Of a DNA stretch of 64,000 bases, positions 1 to 8,314 are shown in pieces. The stretch comes from FEN-1219 sp963817615 (GTDB taxonomy: Bacteria; Pseudomonadota; Gammaproteobacteria; Steroidobacterales; Rariloculaceae): NCBI GenBank assembly GCA_963817615.1, contig CAWFPH010000003.1, positions 434,001 through 498,000 of the forward strand, given 5' to 3'. Under the pieces are notes generated by a model. It had not been told where the DNA came from, made no database searches, and worked only from the letters and a program-made list of their open reading frames with translations. The translations under genes and the position numbers were made by a program. Each line of letters begins with the position of its first letter. Within the stretch, counting starts at the first letter, position 1.

Positions 1-1079
1 ACAGCGCCAAGTTGGCACTCGACTATGGGCTCGTCGACGAGCTGCTCTCCCGGGATGCGATCCGCGATCGCATCCGCTCCATGGTGGGTGAGGGCCGCGC
101 CGGCACGTCCCACAAGGACGACTATCCGAGCATCGGCTTCGAGGATTACTTGACTGCCGTTCGAGCGAGCAAGCTGCCGAGAGGGCGGGGCAACAAGATC
201 GCCATCGTAGTGGCGGCAGGGACGATTCTGGACGGCATTCAACCGCCAGGGTCGATCGGCGGCGATTCCACTGCCGAGCTGATTCGGCAGGCCAACGACG
301 ACAAGAACGTCAAGGCGCTCGTGCTGCGGGTCGACTCCGGCGGCGGCAGTGCGTTCGCATCGGATGTGATCTCGCAGGAGCTGCAGACGTTTCAGCGATC
401 GAACCGGCCTGTGGTGGTATCGATGGGGAGCGTCGCTGCATCGGGCGGCTACTGGATTTCGATGGCCGCCAACGAGATCTGGGCGAGCCCTACGACGTTG
501 ACGGGCTCGATCGGCGTCGGCGCGACGATACCGACGTTCCAGCGGCTACTTGACAAGGTTGGCGTGCACGTCGACGGCATCGGCACTACGGATCTGTCAG
601 GTGCTTTCGATGCGACGCGGGGTTTGAACGACAAGGTCAAGGCCCTGATCGGCGAACAGGTCCGCAATACGTACGACCAGTTCATTGGTAAGGTGGCGCA
701 ATTCCGCAAGCGGCCAATCGACGACATAGAGCAGTCTGCGCGCGGCAGGGTTTGGATCGGTAGCGATGCGCTGCAGCGCGGCCTCGTGGATCGCTTAGGG
801 ACGCTTTCGGAAGCGATCGATTCCGCTGCCGAGCTCGCCGGTCTCGAAAAGGGCAGCTATCTGGTGGAGTACGTAGAGCCACAGCTCGGGTTTGCGCAGC
901 GTGCGGCGCTCGAATTGACGACCGCGGTCCTGCCGACCGTCGATGCATTGCTCGATTCTCCGCGCTGGCCGCTCGGCGTTTCGCGTTGGCTCGAGGCGGC
1001 GATGCAGCCTCTCGAGTTCGCCGCACGGCTCAACGATCCGCGCGGCATCTACGCCTATTGTTTTTGCGATGTCCGCTGA
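1..1079 (+). CDS. sppA: Signal peptide peptidase SppA, 67K type (5' end cut by window)
   Basis: Inner-membrane serine protease that degrades signal peptides left after secretion. Only the C-terminal part is present, about 358 residues against roughly 600 for the long family. The reading frame is open from base 3, so the true start lies upstream of the window. The visible part is the second ClpP-like repeat. A GGGSAFASD oxyanion-type segment is followed by the catalytic-serine motif VAASGGYW near bases 430-455. The general-base lysine of this family sits in the missing N-terminal repeat. The stop overlaps the start of hslR by 11 bases, which suggests co-transcription. Family assignment is secure; completeness cannot be judged. 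Confidence 0.93.
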   Translation, partial: SAKLALDYGLVDELLSRDAIRDRIRSMVGEGRAGTSHKDDYPSIGFEDYLTAVRASKLPRGRGNKIAIVVAAGTILDGIQPPGSIGGDSTAELIRQANDDKNVKALVLRVDSGGGSAFASDVISQELQTFQRSNRPVVVSMGSVAASGGYWISMAANEIWASPTTLTGSIGVGATIPTFQRLLDKVGVHVDGIGTTDLSGAFDATRGLNDKVKALIGEQVRNTYDQFIGKVAQFRKRPIDDIEQSARGRVWIGSDALQRGLVDRLGTLSEAIDSAAELAGLEKGSYLVEYVEPQLGFAQRAALELTTAVLPTVDALLDSPRWPLGVSRWLEAAMQPLEFAARLNDPRGIYAYCFCDVR

Positions 1080-1497
1080 ACGAACCGCAGGATACGAAGG
1101 CTCCGATCGACTGCGTATCGACCGTTGGCTGTGGTGCACGCGCTTCTTCAAGAGCCGTAGCGGTGCCGCAGAGGCCGTGCGGGCCGGGCACGTGCGATGC
1201 AACGGCCAGCGGATTAAGCCCGCATACGTCGTCAAGGTGGGCGATCTGTTGACCGTGGCTCCGGAACATCGGAGCGAGAGCGAGGTCCGAGTGACCGCGA
1301 TTCCGGCGCGCCGCGGTCCGGCGCTCGAAGCGGCCGGCTGTTACGCAGAAACGGAGGCGTCGATCGTGCGGCGTCGTCGCGAAGAGGAGCAAAGGGCCGG
1401 AGCGCCGCGCTTCGACGCGCCCACGCGGGGCCGTCCGGACAAGCGGACACGCAGGTTGCTGTTGCGGACGCAGCGCGGGCCGCTCAAGTCGCCGTGA
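1069..1497 (+). CDS. hslR: Heat shock protein 15, ribosome-associated S4 protein
   Basis: Small RNA-binding protein of 142 residues that in E. coli binds stalled free 50S subunits still carrying a nascent chain and recycles them. An S4 domain spans about residues 14-62 (LRIDRWLWCTRFFKSR through VVKVGDLLTV). The basic C-terminal tail GRPDKRTRRLLLR is typical of Hsp15. I chose the ATG at 1069, which begins MSAERTAG and overlaps the sppA stop. The open frame extends further upstream, but that part is antisense-like and lacks S4 similarity. The 3' end overlaps the convergent sixA gene by 14 bases. Confidence 0.93.
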   Translation: MSAERTAGYEGSDRLRIDRWLWCTRFFKSRSGAAEAVRAGHVRCNGQRIKPAYVVKVGDLLTVAPEHRSESEVRVTAIPARRGPALEAAGCYAETEASIVRRRREEEQRAGAPRFDAPTRGRPDKRTRRLLLRTQRGPLKSP

Positions 1498-1999
1498 CGT
1501 TGGGGTCACGGTTCTTCGGAAAGTCGAAATAGCCGAGCCGGTTCTCTGCGGTGCCGATTGCGTGCCAGCTAGTCGTAGGGCTGTCGATCACGACCATGCC
1601 AGCGGTCGGCAAATTGTCGAGGTGCAAGTCCGGCAGCAGGCTGTTCGCCAGCTGCGTCAGACCTGGGTTGTGACCGACGACCAACAAGGTCTCGAGATCG
1701 TCGTCCAGCGCGGCGAGTACCGTGAGAATTTCATCCGGCGACGCAAGATAGAGTGTCGGCGTCGTTCTGATGCGGTCGGGGCGGAGATCGAGCTCCGATG
1801 CCGCGAGCCGAGCCGTCCGTACCGCGCGGGCCGCTGAGCTTGAGAGCACTAGGTCGGGCACCACCCCGCGACTGCGCAAACGCGCGCCCATCTTCGGCGC
1901 GTCTCGTTCGCCGCGTGCCGCGAGCGGCCGGTCGATATCGTCTGCAGCGCCCCGCTCCCAACTCGACTTTGCATGCCGTAGCAGGATCAGACGCTTCAC
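1484..1999 (-). CDS. sixA: Phosphohistidine phosphatase SixA
   Basis: Histidine-phosphatase-superfamily enzyme of 171 residues. Relatives remove phosphate from histidines of HPt domains (ArcB) or of nitrogen-PTS proteins. The catalytic RHA motif is at residues 8-10 (LLRHAKSSWERG), and a second conserved histidine is in VVGHNPGLTQLAN. The length is close to the usual 160-170. It starts with GTG only 7 bases after the sufT stop, so it appears to be the last gene of the suf operon. It is convergent with hslR. No link between SixA and Fe-S assembly is known to me; the placement may be incidental. Confidence 0.92.
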   Translation of the reverse strand: MKRLILLRHAKSSWERGAADDIDRPLAARGERDAPKMGARLRSRGVVPDLVLSSSAARAVRTARLAASELDLRPDRIRTTPTLYLASPDEILTVLAALDDDLETLLVVGHNPGLTQLANSLLPDLHLDNLPTAGMVVIDSPTTSWHAIGTAENRLGYFDFPKNRDPNVTAT

Positions 2000-2006
2000 G
2001 AACTTT

Positions 2007-2558
2007 TTAAAGCAGACCGGCTTCGAGCCGGGCTTCCTCGGACATCATCGACTGGTTCCACGGCGGATCGAAGACGAGCTCGACCTCGGCGCGCTCGACG
2101 GTGGGTATGATCTCGACCTTCTCGCGAACGTCCTGTGCAAGTATGTCGCCCATACCGCAGCCCGGCGCGGTGAGCGTCATGCGGATATTGACGTAGCGGC
2201 CGCCGGTAGCCGCACGTTCAACCGTACATTCGTAAACGAGACCGAGCTCCACGATGTTGATCGGAATCTCGGGGTCGTAGCAGGTCCGCAGCTGCTGCCA
2301 GACGGCAGCCTCGATTTCGGCTTCCGAGGCGTCATCGGGCACATCCGGAGCCTTGAGCGGTTCCTTCCCAATCGCGTCGCCGTCTGCGCCGGCTACGCGA
2401 AACAGGTTGCCTTCTATATAGAGGGTGAAGCTGCCGCCGAGAGCCTGAGTAACGTACCCGGTCGTGCCCGCGGGCAGGTTCACGTGCTCGCCTGCCGGAA
2501 TCAGCACGGCGGGACAGTCGCGAGAGAATGTGACTGGCTCGTTGTGTGCGGCGTACAT
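2007..2558 (-). CDS. sufT: Fe-S cluster assembly factor SufT (DUF59/MIP18 family)
   Basis: Accessory Fe-S maturation protein of 183 residues, related to the MIP18/PaaD family. The N-terminal half (PVTFSRDCPAVLIPAGEHV onward) is the SufT-specific region. The C-terminal half is the DUF59 domain with the diagnostic DPEIPINIVELGLVY and a conserved APGCGMGD cysteine segment. I chose the ATG at 2558 (MYAAHNEPV), 4 bases after the sufU stop; the frame is open upstream but overlaps sufU. It lies in the usual position at the 3' end of sufBCDSU. SufT probably helps cluster carriage or transfer; its exact chemistry is not defined by this sequence. Confidence 0.9.
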   Translation of the reverse strand: MYAAHNEPVTFSRDCPAVLIPAGEHVNLPAGTTGYVTQALGGSFTLYIEGNLFRVAGADGDAIGKEPLKAPDVPDDASEAEIEAAVWQQLRTCYDPEIPINIVELGLVYECTVERAATGGRYVNIRMTLTAPGCGMGDILAQDVREKVEIIPTVERAEVELVFDPPWNQSMMSEEARLEAGLL

Positions 2559-2562
2559 TGCG

Positions 2563-3009
2563 CTACTCCGTGCTGACCCGCTGGTCTCCACTGTCGAGCG
2601 CCGCTTTGAGAGCGTGCCACGCAAGGCTGGCGCACTTCACGCGAGTAGGGTAGTCGCGCACTCCGGCGAGAGCGGCGAGCTTGTCGAGGCCCTCGGGAGG
2701 CACGTCGACGGTGCCGGTCAAGATGCTATGCACATCGTCGAACAGCGCGAGCGTAGCCTCGACCGTCTCGCCCTTGACGCGCTCGGTCATCAACGATGCC
2801 GATGCAACAGAAATTGCGCAGCCCGTGCCCTTGAAGCGGATGTCGGTCACCTTGTGTCCCGCAAATTTCACGTAGAGCGTGAGCTTGTCGCCGCAGAGCG
2901 GATTGACGCCCTCTACTACCTGATCCGCATCGCTCAGCTCCCCGAAATTGCGGGGGCTGCGGTTGTGATCGAGGATCACCTCGCGATACAAATCCTTCAA
3001 CTCATCCAC
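2563..3009 (-). CDS. sufU: Fe-S cluster assembly sulfur-transfer protein SufU
   Basis: IscU-fold protein of 148 residues. In SUF systems lacking SufE, SufU accepts persulfide from SufS, usually through a zinc-bound cysteine site. The three conserved cysteines are in NPLCGDKL, GTGCAIS and RVKCASLAWHAL, together with the aspartate after the first cysteine. I chose the GTG at 3009, giving MDELKDLYREVILDH. A GGAG Shine-Dalgarno stands 8 bases before it, and the gene overlaps the end of sufS by 8 bases. An upstream extension of the open frame does not match the family. It works with sufS immediately upstream. Confidence 0.92.
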   Translation of the reverse strand: MDELKDLYREVILDHNRSPRNFGELSDADQVVEGVNPLCGDKLTLYVKFAGHKVTDIRFKGTGCAISVASASLMTERVKGETVEATLALFDDVHSILTGTVDVPPEGLDKLAALAGVRDYPTRVKCASLAWHALKAALDSGDQRVSTE

Positions 3010-4264
3010 GGAAGATCTCCACCGCGCTACCGAGTCCGTCGATAAGCCGGTCGACGTCGTCGCGGTTGTTGTAGAACGCAAACGAGGCGCGCGCTGTGGC
3101 CGGCACACCGAATCGCTCCATGATGGGCATCGCGCAATGATGACCTGTGCGAATCGCTACGCCTTCGCGGTCGACAATCGTGCCGATATCGTGCGCGTGA
3201 ATGCCGTCGAGCACGAAGGACAGCACGCCGGCCTTGTGCTCCGCGGTCCCGATCAAACGAACGCCCGGGATCTCGTCCACTAGCCGCTTGGTTGCGTAAT
3301 CGAGCAAATCGTGCTCGTGGACAGCGAGCGCAGCGAAGTCGATGCGGTCGAGGTAGTCGATTGCGGCTCCTAGGCCGACCACGCCCGTAATGTTCGGCGT
3401 ACCAGCTTCGAACTTGTATGGAAGCGTGTTGTACATCGTGCCGTCGAAGCGAACGGTCAGGATCATTTCGCCGCCACCTTGATACGGGGGCATGGAATCG
3501 AGAAGCGACCGTCTACCGTACAGTATTCCTGTGCCGGTCGGCGCAAACATCTTGTGACCGGAGAAGGCGTAAAAGTCGCAGTCCAATGCCTGCACGTCTA
3601 CGCGCAAATGGGGCACGGCTTGCGCACCGTCCACGAGGACTACGGCGCCAGCCGAATGCGCTTCTGCCGTGATCTCGGCGATCGGGTTGATGGTCCCCAG
3701 TGCATTCGACACATGCGCCACCGCCACAATTCTCGTGCGGGGACCGAGCAGGCGGCGAAACGCATCGTGATCGAGCTCGCCACGCTCCGTAACTGGCGCC
3801 GCGACCAGCCTTGCGCCCGTTTGCTCGCAAATGAGCTGCCACGGCACGATGTTCGAGTGGTGCTCCATCCAGCTGATCAGTATCTCGTCGCCGCGCTGAA
3901 GCGCTTGACGTCCCAGGCTCGCGGCTACCAGGTTGATCGATTCCGTCGTGCCGCGGGTAAATACGATTTCTTCGATCGCCGCTGCATTGATGAACCTGCG
4001 GACCTTCTCGCGGGTGCCCTCATAAGCCGCAGTAGAGCGCTCGCTCAGCGTGTGTACGCCGCGGTGAACGTTGGCGTGGTTGAGGCGCTGCTGCACAGTG
4101 GTCGCATCGATGACCTGACGAGGGCATTGTCCGGATGCCGCGTTGTCCAGATACGTCAGGGGCTTTCCATGCACATGCTGGTGCAGCACCGGGAAGTCTC
4201 GGCGCAAGGCTGCAAAGTCGGAGAGGAGCAGCGTAGGCGCGGCATGTTCTGCGGCTCCGGTCAC
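3002..4264 (-). CDS. sufS: Cysteine desulfurase SufS
   Basis: PLP-dependent enzyme of 420 residues that removes sulfur from cysteine as a persulfide for Fe-S cluster assembly. The PLP lysine is K238 in SGHKMFAPTGTG. The catalytic cysteine is C377 in RTGHHCAMP, the short-loop arrangement of group II (SufS) desulfurases. I chose the GTG at 4264, whose last bases form the sufD stop (GTGA overlap). The open frame runs 69 residues further upstream, but that part lies within sufD and does not look like SufS. The length matches the family. Confidence 0.95.
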   Translation of the reverse strand: MTGAAEHAAPTLLLSDFAALRRDFPVLHQHVHGKPLTYLDNAASGQCPRQVIDATTVQQRLNHANVHRGVHTLSERSTAAYEGTREKVRRFINAAAIEEIVFTRGTTESINLVAASLGRQALQRGDEILISWMEHHSNIVPWQLICEQTGARLVAAPVTERGELDHDAFRRLLGPRTRIVAVAHVSNALGTINPIAEITAEAHSAGAVVLVDGAQAVPHLRVDVQALDCDFYAFSGHKMFAPTGTGILYGRRSLLDSMPPYQGGGEMILTVRFDGTMYNTLPYKFEAGTPNITGVVGLGAAIDYLDRIDFAALAVHEHDLLDYATKRLVDEIPGVRLIGTAEHKAGVLSFVLDGIHAHDIGTIVDREGVAIRTGHHCAMPIMERFGVPATARASFAFYNNRDDVDRLIDGLGSAVEIFRG

Positions 4265-5529
4265 GGTTGCTCCTCGAGCACGCACCGCAGCCGAGCGATG
4301 GCTCGTTCCGTGACCAATGCTCGCACCGGCTCCGCGACAATGCGGTCGAGCACTGCGGCCGCGAACGCCGTGGTCAAAAGCTCGCGCGCGGTAGTCTCGT
4401 CGATGCCGCGGGAGCGCAAGTAGAACAGCTGCTCGGCATCGAGCTCGCCTACCGTGGCGCCATGGCTGCACTTGACGTCGTCTGCGTAGATTTCGAGCTC
4501 TGGCTTGGCATCCACCTCGGCCAGATCGGAAAGCAGGAGGTTATCGCTGCGCTGGCGTGCGTCGATGCGCTGGGCGCCGCGGCGGACGACTACTTTGCCG
4601 TTGAATACGCCGCGTCCGCGATGACCCACGACGCCCCGGAATGCCTCGTCGCTCTGCGTCTCAGGTGCTACATGATCGATCCGCGTCTGGTTGTCGCTAT
4701 GGCGGCCGGAGCCGGCAATAAATAGTCCAAACAACTCCGTTCTGGCACCGGGCTCGGTCAGCTGGACATCGATGTCATTGCGCACGAGACGGCCGCCAAG
4801 GTCGTAGTTGCCGACCGAGAGCGTTGCACCTTCGGCGACCGAAGCCACGAGCAACGCGGTATGCGCCTGTGCCGGCGCATGCTCCTGGAGCCGATGCAGG
4901 GAAAGTCGCGAGCCGGAGCGAAGCGTCACTTGAGTCACGCTGTTGACCCAGCCGGAGGCGTCCGGCAAGTCGAGTAGACGTTCGACGAGCGTGAGCTCGG
5001 CGTTACGGCCGAGCTCGACCACGATGCGCGGCTGTGGTGCTACGTTCTGACCGACCCCGAGCAGCACGATTTCGACGGTGCCCGCAATGCGGACATCGTC
5101 GGGAACGCGCAATTCGATGCCGCGCCGCGTGAATGCGGTATTCAATGCGGCGAGCGGGTGATCGGACGTCGCAATACGGCTCCCGGACGAAGCGTCGGCG
5201 AGCGTCGTAGCGGCGAGTTGCGCGGGCAGCGGCGTCTCGAGTGTGGTCGAACGCCGTCCGTCGAGCAAGACAATGCGTCCACCGGGCGAATGACCCATCT
5301 GCTCCGCAATCAGATCTGCCGCCGCGGCGATCGTTTGCGCCGTCGGCTCCGGTGGCGCCACGTCGAAGTTGCGCTCGGTGAGTGGTCCAATGTCCGTGTA
5401 GCGCCATCGCTCTGCGCGACGCGTAGGCCAGCCAACTGCGGCGAGCTCGGCGAGCGCCGCTTCCCGTTGCGTGCCGGGGCCGAACATATCGGCCCGCGAT
5501 GCCAACGTGCGCTGCAATTCGGCGATCAC
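4261..5529 (-). CDS. sufD: Fe-S cluster assembly scaffold protein SufD
   Basis: Beta-helix scaffold subunit of 422 residues that partners SufB in the SufBC2D complex building [4Fe-4S] clusters. The C-terminal half carries the family hallmarks: SDNQTRIDHVAP, FNGKVVVRRGAQRIDARQ, and CSHGATVGELDAEQLFYLRSRG near the end. It starts with GTG at 5529, overlapping the sufC TGA as GTGA, and ends with the same kind of overlap into sufS. That repeated arrangement suggests translational coupling that balances subunit amounts. SufD is more variable than SufB, and the N-terminal region (residues 1-100) is the least conserved part here. Confidence 0.94.
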   Translation of the reverse strand: MIAELQRTLASRADMFGPGTQREAALAELAAVGWPTRRAERWRYTDIGPLTERNFDVAPPEPTAQTIAAAADLIAEQMGHSPGGRIVLLDGRRSTTLETPLPAQLAATTLADASSGSRIATSDHPLAALNTAFTRRGIELRVPDDVRIAGTVEIVLLGVGQNVAPQPRIVVELGRNAELTLVERLLDLPDASGWVNSVTQVTLRSGSRLSLHRLQEHAPAQAHTALLVASVAEGATLSVGNYDLGGRLVRNDIDVQLTEPGARTELFGLFIAGSGRHSDNQTRIDHVAPETQSDEAFRGVVGHRGRGVFNGKVVVRRGAQRIDARQRSDNLLLSDLAEVDAKPELEIYADDVKCSHGATVGELDAEQLFYLRSRGIDETTARELLTTAFAAAVLDRIVAEPVRALVTERAIARLRCVLEEQP

Positions 5530-6278
5530 GATGCAGCCTCTGCCTGGACCCAGTCGTAACCGCGCGCGTCGAGCTCGCGAGCGAGGTCCGCTCCCCCGGA
5601 GCGCAGGATGCGGCCACCGGCGAGCACATGCACGCGGTCCGGCACGATCAGCTCGAGCAAGCGCTCGTAGTGAGTGACGAGGAGCGTCGACCGCGCAGGA
5701 TTGCGGAGACTGTTGACGCCGTTTGCCACGACTTTCAGTGCATCGACGTCGAGCCCTGAGTCAGTCTCGTCGAGCACGGCGAGCCGCGGTTCGAGGAGCA
5801 GCATCTGGAGAATTTCGTTGCGCTTCTTTTCGCCGCCCGAAAAGCCCTGATTAACGCTGCGGGTAAGAAACTCCTTGGGAACCTGCATGAGCTCCATCTT
5901 GCTCTTGATCAGCTTCATGAACTCGAATGCATCGATGGCTTGCTCGCCGCGTGCGACCCGCTGAGCATTCAGTGCGGCTTTCAGCAGGTACGCGTTGTTG
6001 ACCCCTGGGATCTCGATCGGATACTGAAACGCGAGGAAGACTCCTGCCTGTGCACGTTGTTCCGGAGAGAGCGCCAGTAGATCGCGGCCGTTCAGCTCAA
6101 CGGAGCCCTGGGTGACTACGTAGTCTTCGCGTCCGGCGATGATCTGGGCGAGCGTGCTCTTCCCCGAGCCGTTCGGACCCATGATGGCGTGCACTTCGCC
6201 AGTCGGTACCTCGAGGCTCAGTCCCTTCAATATCTCGCGGTCGCCCGCGCGAGCGCACAGGCCCTCGATCTTCAACAT
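5526..6278 (-). CDS. sufC: Fe-S cluster assembly ATPase SufC
   Basis: Soluble ABC-type ATPase of 250 residues that drives conformational change in the SufBCD scaffold. Walker A GPNGSGKST is at residues 34-42. The ABC signature FSGGEKKRNEI is near residue 150, and Walker B with the following glutamate is LAVLDETDSGLD. The ATG start lies 13 bases after the sufB stop, with a purine-rich GGAAGGGA ahead of it. The TGA stop is shared with the sufD start. The length is that of the family and all nucleotide-binding motifs are intact. Confidence 0.97.
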   Translation of the reverse strand: MLKIEGLCARAGDREILKGLSLEVPTGEVHAIMGPNGSGKSTLAQIIAGREDYVVTQGSVELNGRDLLALSPEQRAQAGVFLAFQYPIEIPGVNNAYLLKAALNAQRVARGEQAIDAFEFMKLIKSKMELMQVPKEFLTRSVNQGFSGGEKKRNEILQMLLLEPRLAVLDETDSGLDVDALKVVANGVNSLRNPARSTLLVTHYERLLELIVPDRVHVLAGGRILRSGGADLARELDARGYDWVQAEAAS

Positions 6279-6291
6279 TGCCGTCCCTTCC

Positions 6292-7740
6292 TCATCCTAT
6301 CGCGCCTTCGAGACTGACGTTCAATAGGTTCTGCGCCTCGACCGCGAACTCCATCGGCAGCTCGTTGAATACTTCGCGGCAAAAGCCGTTCACGATCATG
6401 TTGACCGCATCTTCTTCCGACAGTCCACGCTGGCGGCAGTAAAAGAGCTGGTCCTCGCTGATCTTCGATGTCGTAGCTTCGTGCTCCACGCGTGCCGTCC
6501 GGTTACGCGATTCGATGTACGGAAAGGTGTGTGCACCGCAATCCGAGCCGAGCAGCAGCGAGTCGCATCGCGTGTAATTTCGAGCACCCCGGGCCGTCGG
6601 CATCATGCGGACTAGACCGCGGTAGGCGTTTTGACCGTGACCCGCGGAAATGCCCTTCGAGACAATCGTGCTGCGGGTGTTGCGGCCGATATGGATCATC
6701 TTCGTGCCCGTATCAGCCTGCTGGTAATTGTTGGCGACGGCAACGGAATAGAACTCGCCAACCGAATCGTCGCCTCGTAACACGCAGCTCGGATATTTCC
6801 AGGTGATCGCCGAGCCTGTCTCGACCTGAGTCCAAGAGATCTTCGAGCGCGCGCCACGACATTCGCCGCGCTTCGTAACGAAGTTGAAGATTCCCCCTCG
6901 ACCCTGCTCGTCTCCCGGGTACCAGTTCTGCACTGTGGAGTACTTGATCTCGGCGCCCTCCAGTGCGACGAGCTCGACCACGGCAGCATGGAGCTGATTC
7001 TCGTCTCGCATCGGCGCAGTGCAGCCTTCGAGGTAGCTCACGTGGCTTCCCTCGTCCGCCACGATTAGCGTGCGCTCGAACTGACCGGTTTTCGCCGCAT
7101 TGATGCGGAAGTACGTGGACAGCTCCATGGGGCAGCGCACGCCTTTCGGCACGTATACGAATGACCCGTCCGTGAACACCGCCGAGTTCAGCGTCGCGAA
7201 GAAGTTATCGCGATACGGCACCACACTGCCGAGATAATGACGGACGAGATCCGGGTGCTTCTGCACCGCCTCTGAGAACGAGCAGAAGATCACTCCGGCA
7301 GCCGCTAATTTGTGCTTGAACGTCGTCGCGACGGAGACGCTGTCGAATACAGCGTCGACTGCAACGCCCGCGAGCCGGGCGCGCTCGTGCAGCGGAATCC
7401 CGAGCTTGTCGTAGGTCTCGAGAAGCTTCGGGTCGACCTCGTCGAGGCTCTTCGGCGCATCGGAGCGGGCCTTAGGGGCGGCGTAATAGGAGATCGCCTG
7501 ATAGTCGATCGGCTCGTAACGGACGTGGGCCCAGGTCGGCTCCTCGAGCGTCAACCAGTGGCGGTACGCCTTGAGCCGCCATTCAGTCATGAACTCGGGC
7601 TCGCCCTTGCGCGCGGAGATCGATCGAATAACGTCTTCGCTGAGGCCGGGCGGCACCAGCTCTTGCTCGATGTCGGTCACGAAACCGTGGCGGTATTTCC
7701 GCTGGACGATTTCGTTCAGGTCAGTCGAATCGGTAGCCAT
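6292..7740 (-). CDS. sufB: Fe-S cluster assembly scaffold protein SufB
   Basis: Main scaffold subunit of 482 residues on which the nascent Fe-S cluster is built with SufC and SufD. Recognisable segments include KYRHGFVTDIEQE at the N-terminus, VPYRDNFFATLNSAVFTDGS, CTAPMRDENQLHAAVVELVA, and CDSLLLGSDCGAHTFPYIE with the late conserved cysteine. The ATG at 7740 has a strong Shine-Dalgarno (GGAGGAAGG) directly upstream. The gene follows the Rrf2 regulator by 18 bases and is the first structural gene of the operon. The length matches the roughly 480-500 residues normal for SufB. Confidence 0.97.
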   Translation of the reverse strand: MATDSTDLNEIVQRKYRHGFVTDIEQELVPPGLSEDVIRSISARKGEPEFMTEWRLKAYRHWLTLEEPTWAHVRYEPIDYQAISYYAAPKARSDAPKSLDEVDPKLLETYDKLGIPLHERARLAGVAVDAVFDSVSVATTFKHKLAAAGVIFCSFSEAVQKHPDLVRHYLGSVVPYRDNFFATLNSAVFTDGSFVYVPKGVRCPMELSTYFRINAAKTGQFERTLIVADEGSHVSYLEGCTAPMRDENQLHAAVVELVALEGAEIKYSTVQNWYPGDEQGRGGIFNFVTKRGECRGARSKISWTQVETGSAITWKYPSCVLRGDDSVGEFYSVAVANNYQQADTGTKMIHIGRNTRSTIVSKGISAGHGQNAYRGLVRMMPTARGARNYTRCDSLLLGSDCGAHTFPYIESRNRTARVEHEATTSKISEDQLFYCRQRGLSEEDAVNMIVNGFCREVFNELPMEFAVEAQNLLNVSLEGAIG

Positions 7741-7758
7741 GGGGTTCCTTCCTCCTGG

Positions 7759-8220
7759 TCAGCGTACCGCAGCGGCCGTCCGGAGACCGGCCGTCAAATC
7801 GGGTGGCGGGAGCGGATCCCGACGCTGCTGCAAGTCTGCAAGACTGACGCTCTCGAGGGCTTTGCGAATGCTGTGATTGATCCGTTGCCACGCCATCCCC
7901 ACCCGGCAGAATGACTCGAGCTCGCAGCCGCCGCTCGCGGAACTGCATTCCGTGATCGCGACCGGGCCCTCGAGCGCATCGATGATCTCTGCCGCGCTGA
8001 TCGCGGCGGCCGGTCGCGCGAGCGCATAGCCGCCTTGAACACCGCGCGCCGAGACGACGAGGCCCGCGCGAACCAAAGATTTCAACAACTTGCTGACCGT
8101 CGGGGGGCCGAGACGGGTGGCATCCGCGAGCTGCGTCGCGCTCGCGAGCGCTCCGCCGTTCGCGGCGAGTTGCGCGAGCACCATCGTCCCGTAATCGGTC
8201 AACTTACTCATGCGCAGCAT
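7759..8220 (-). CDS. Rrf2-family SUF operon regulator (IscR-like)
   Basis: Winged-helix Fe-S-sensing repressor of 153 residues, leading the suf operon. The N-terminal MLRMSKLTDYGTMVL is characteristic of the SUF-associated Rrf2 group. The HTH covers about residues 25-65 (TQLADATRLGPPTVSKLLKSL). Three cysteines at 92, 99 and 105 sit where IscR carries its cluster ligands, though the first spacing is one residue wider than in IscR. By analogy it senses cluster supply and represses its own operon. The IscR-type palindrome 23 bases upstream is the probable binding site. The start ATG has GAGGG 7 bases upstream. Confidence 0.92.
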   Translation of the reverse strand: MLRMSKLTDYGTMVLAQLAANGGALASATQLADATRLGPPTVSKLLKSLVRAGLVVSARGVQGGYALARPAAAISAAEIIDALEGPVAITECSSASGGCELESFCRVGMAWQRINHSIRKALESVSLADLQQRRDPLPPPDLTAGLRTAAAVR

Positions 8221-8242
8221 CGCGGCGCCCTCGTAGCACTCA

Positions 8243-8280
8243 ATAGAGGACTATTTTAGTCCTGATTAGGTGCGATGCAA
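8243..8280 (-). promoter_or_regulatory. suf operon promoter with overlapping IscR type-1-like operator
   Basis: A perfect 7-bp inverted repeat, AGGACTA-TTT-TAGTCCT, occupies 8247-8263. Its core GACTATTTTAGTC matches every position of the GACTRWWWYAGTC core of the E. coli IscR type-1 site. Several outer positions of the 25-base site at 8243-8267 also match. On the minus strand a -10 candidate TAAAAT (8258-8253) lies inside the palindrome, with TTGCAT (8280-8275) at 16 bases spacing as a weak -35. The predicted leader to the regulator ATG is about 26 bases. Repressor binding here would block RNA polymerase. The operator is convincing; the -35 box is not. Confidence 0.78.
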
Positions 8281-8314
8281 GGCGCGGCGGACAATCGCGG
8301 CGCGGCGAGCGGTC

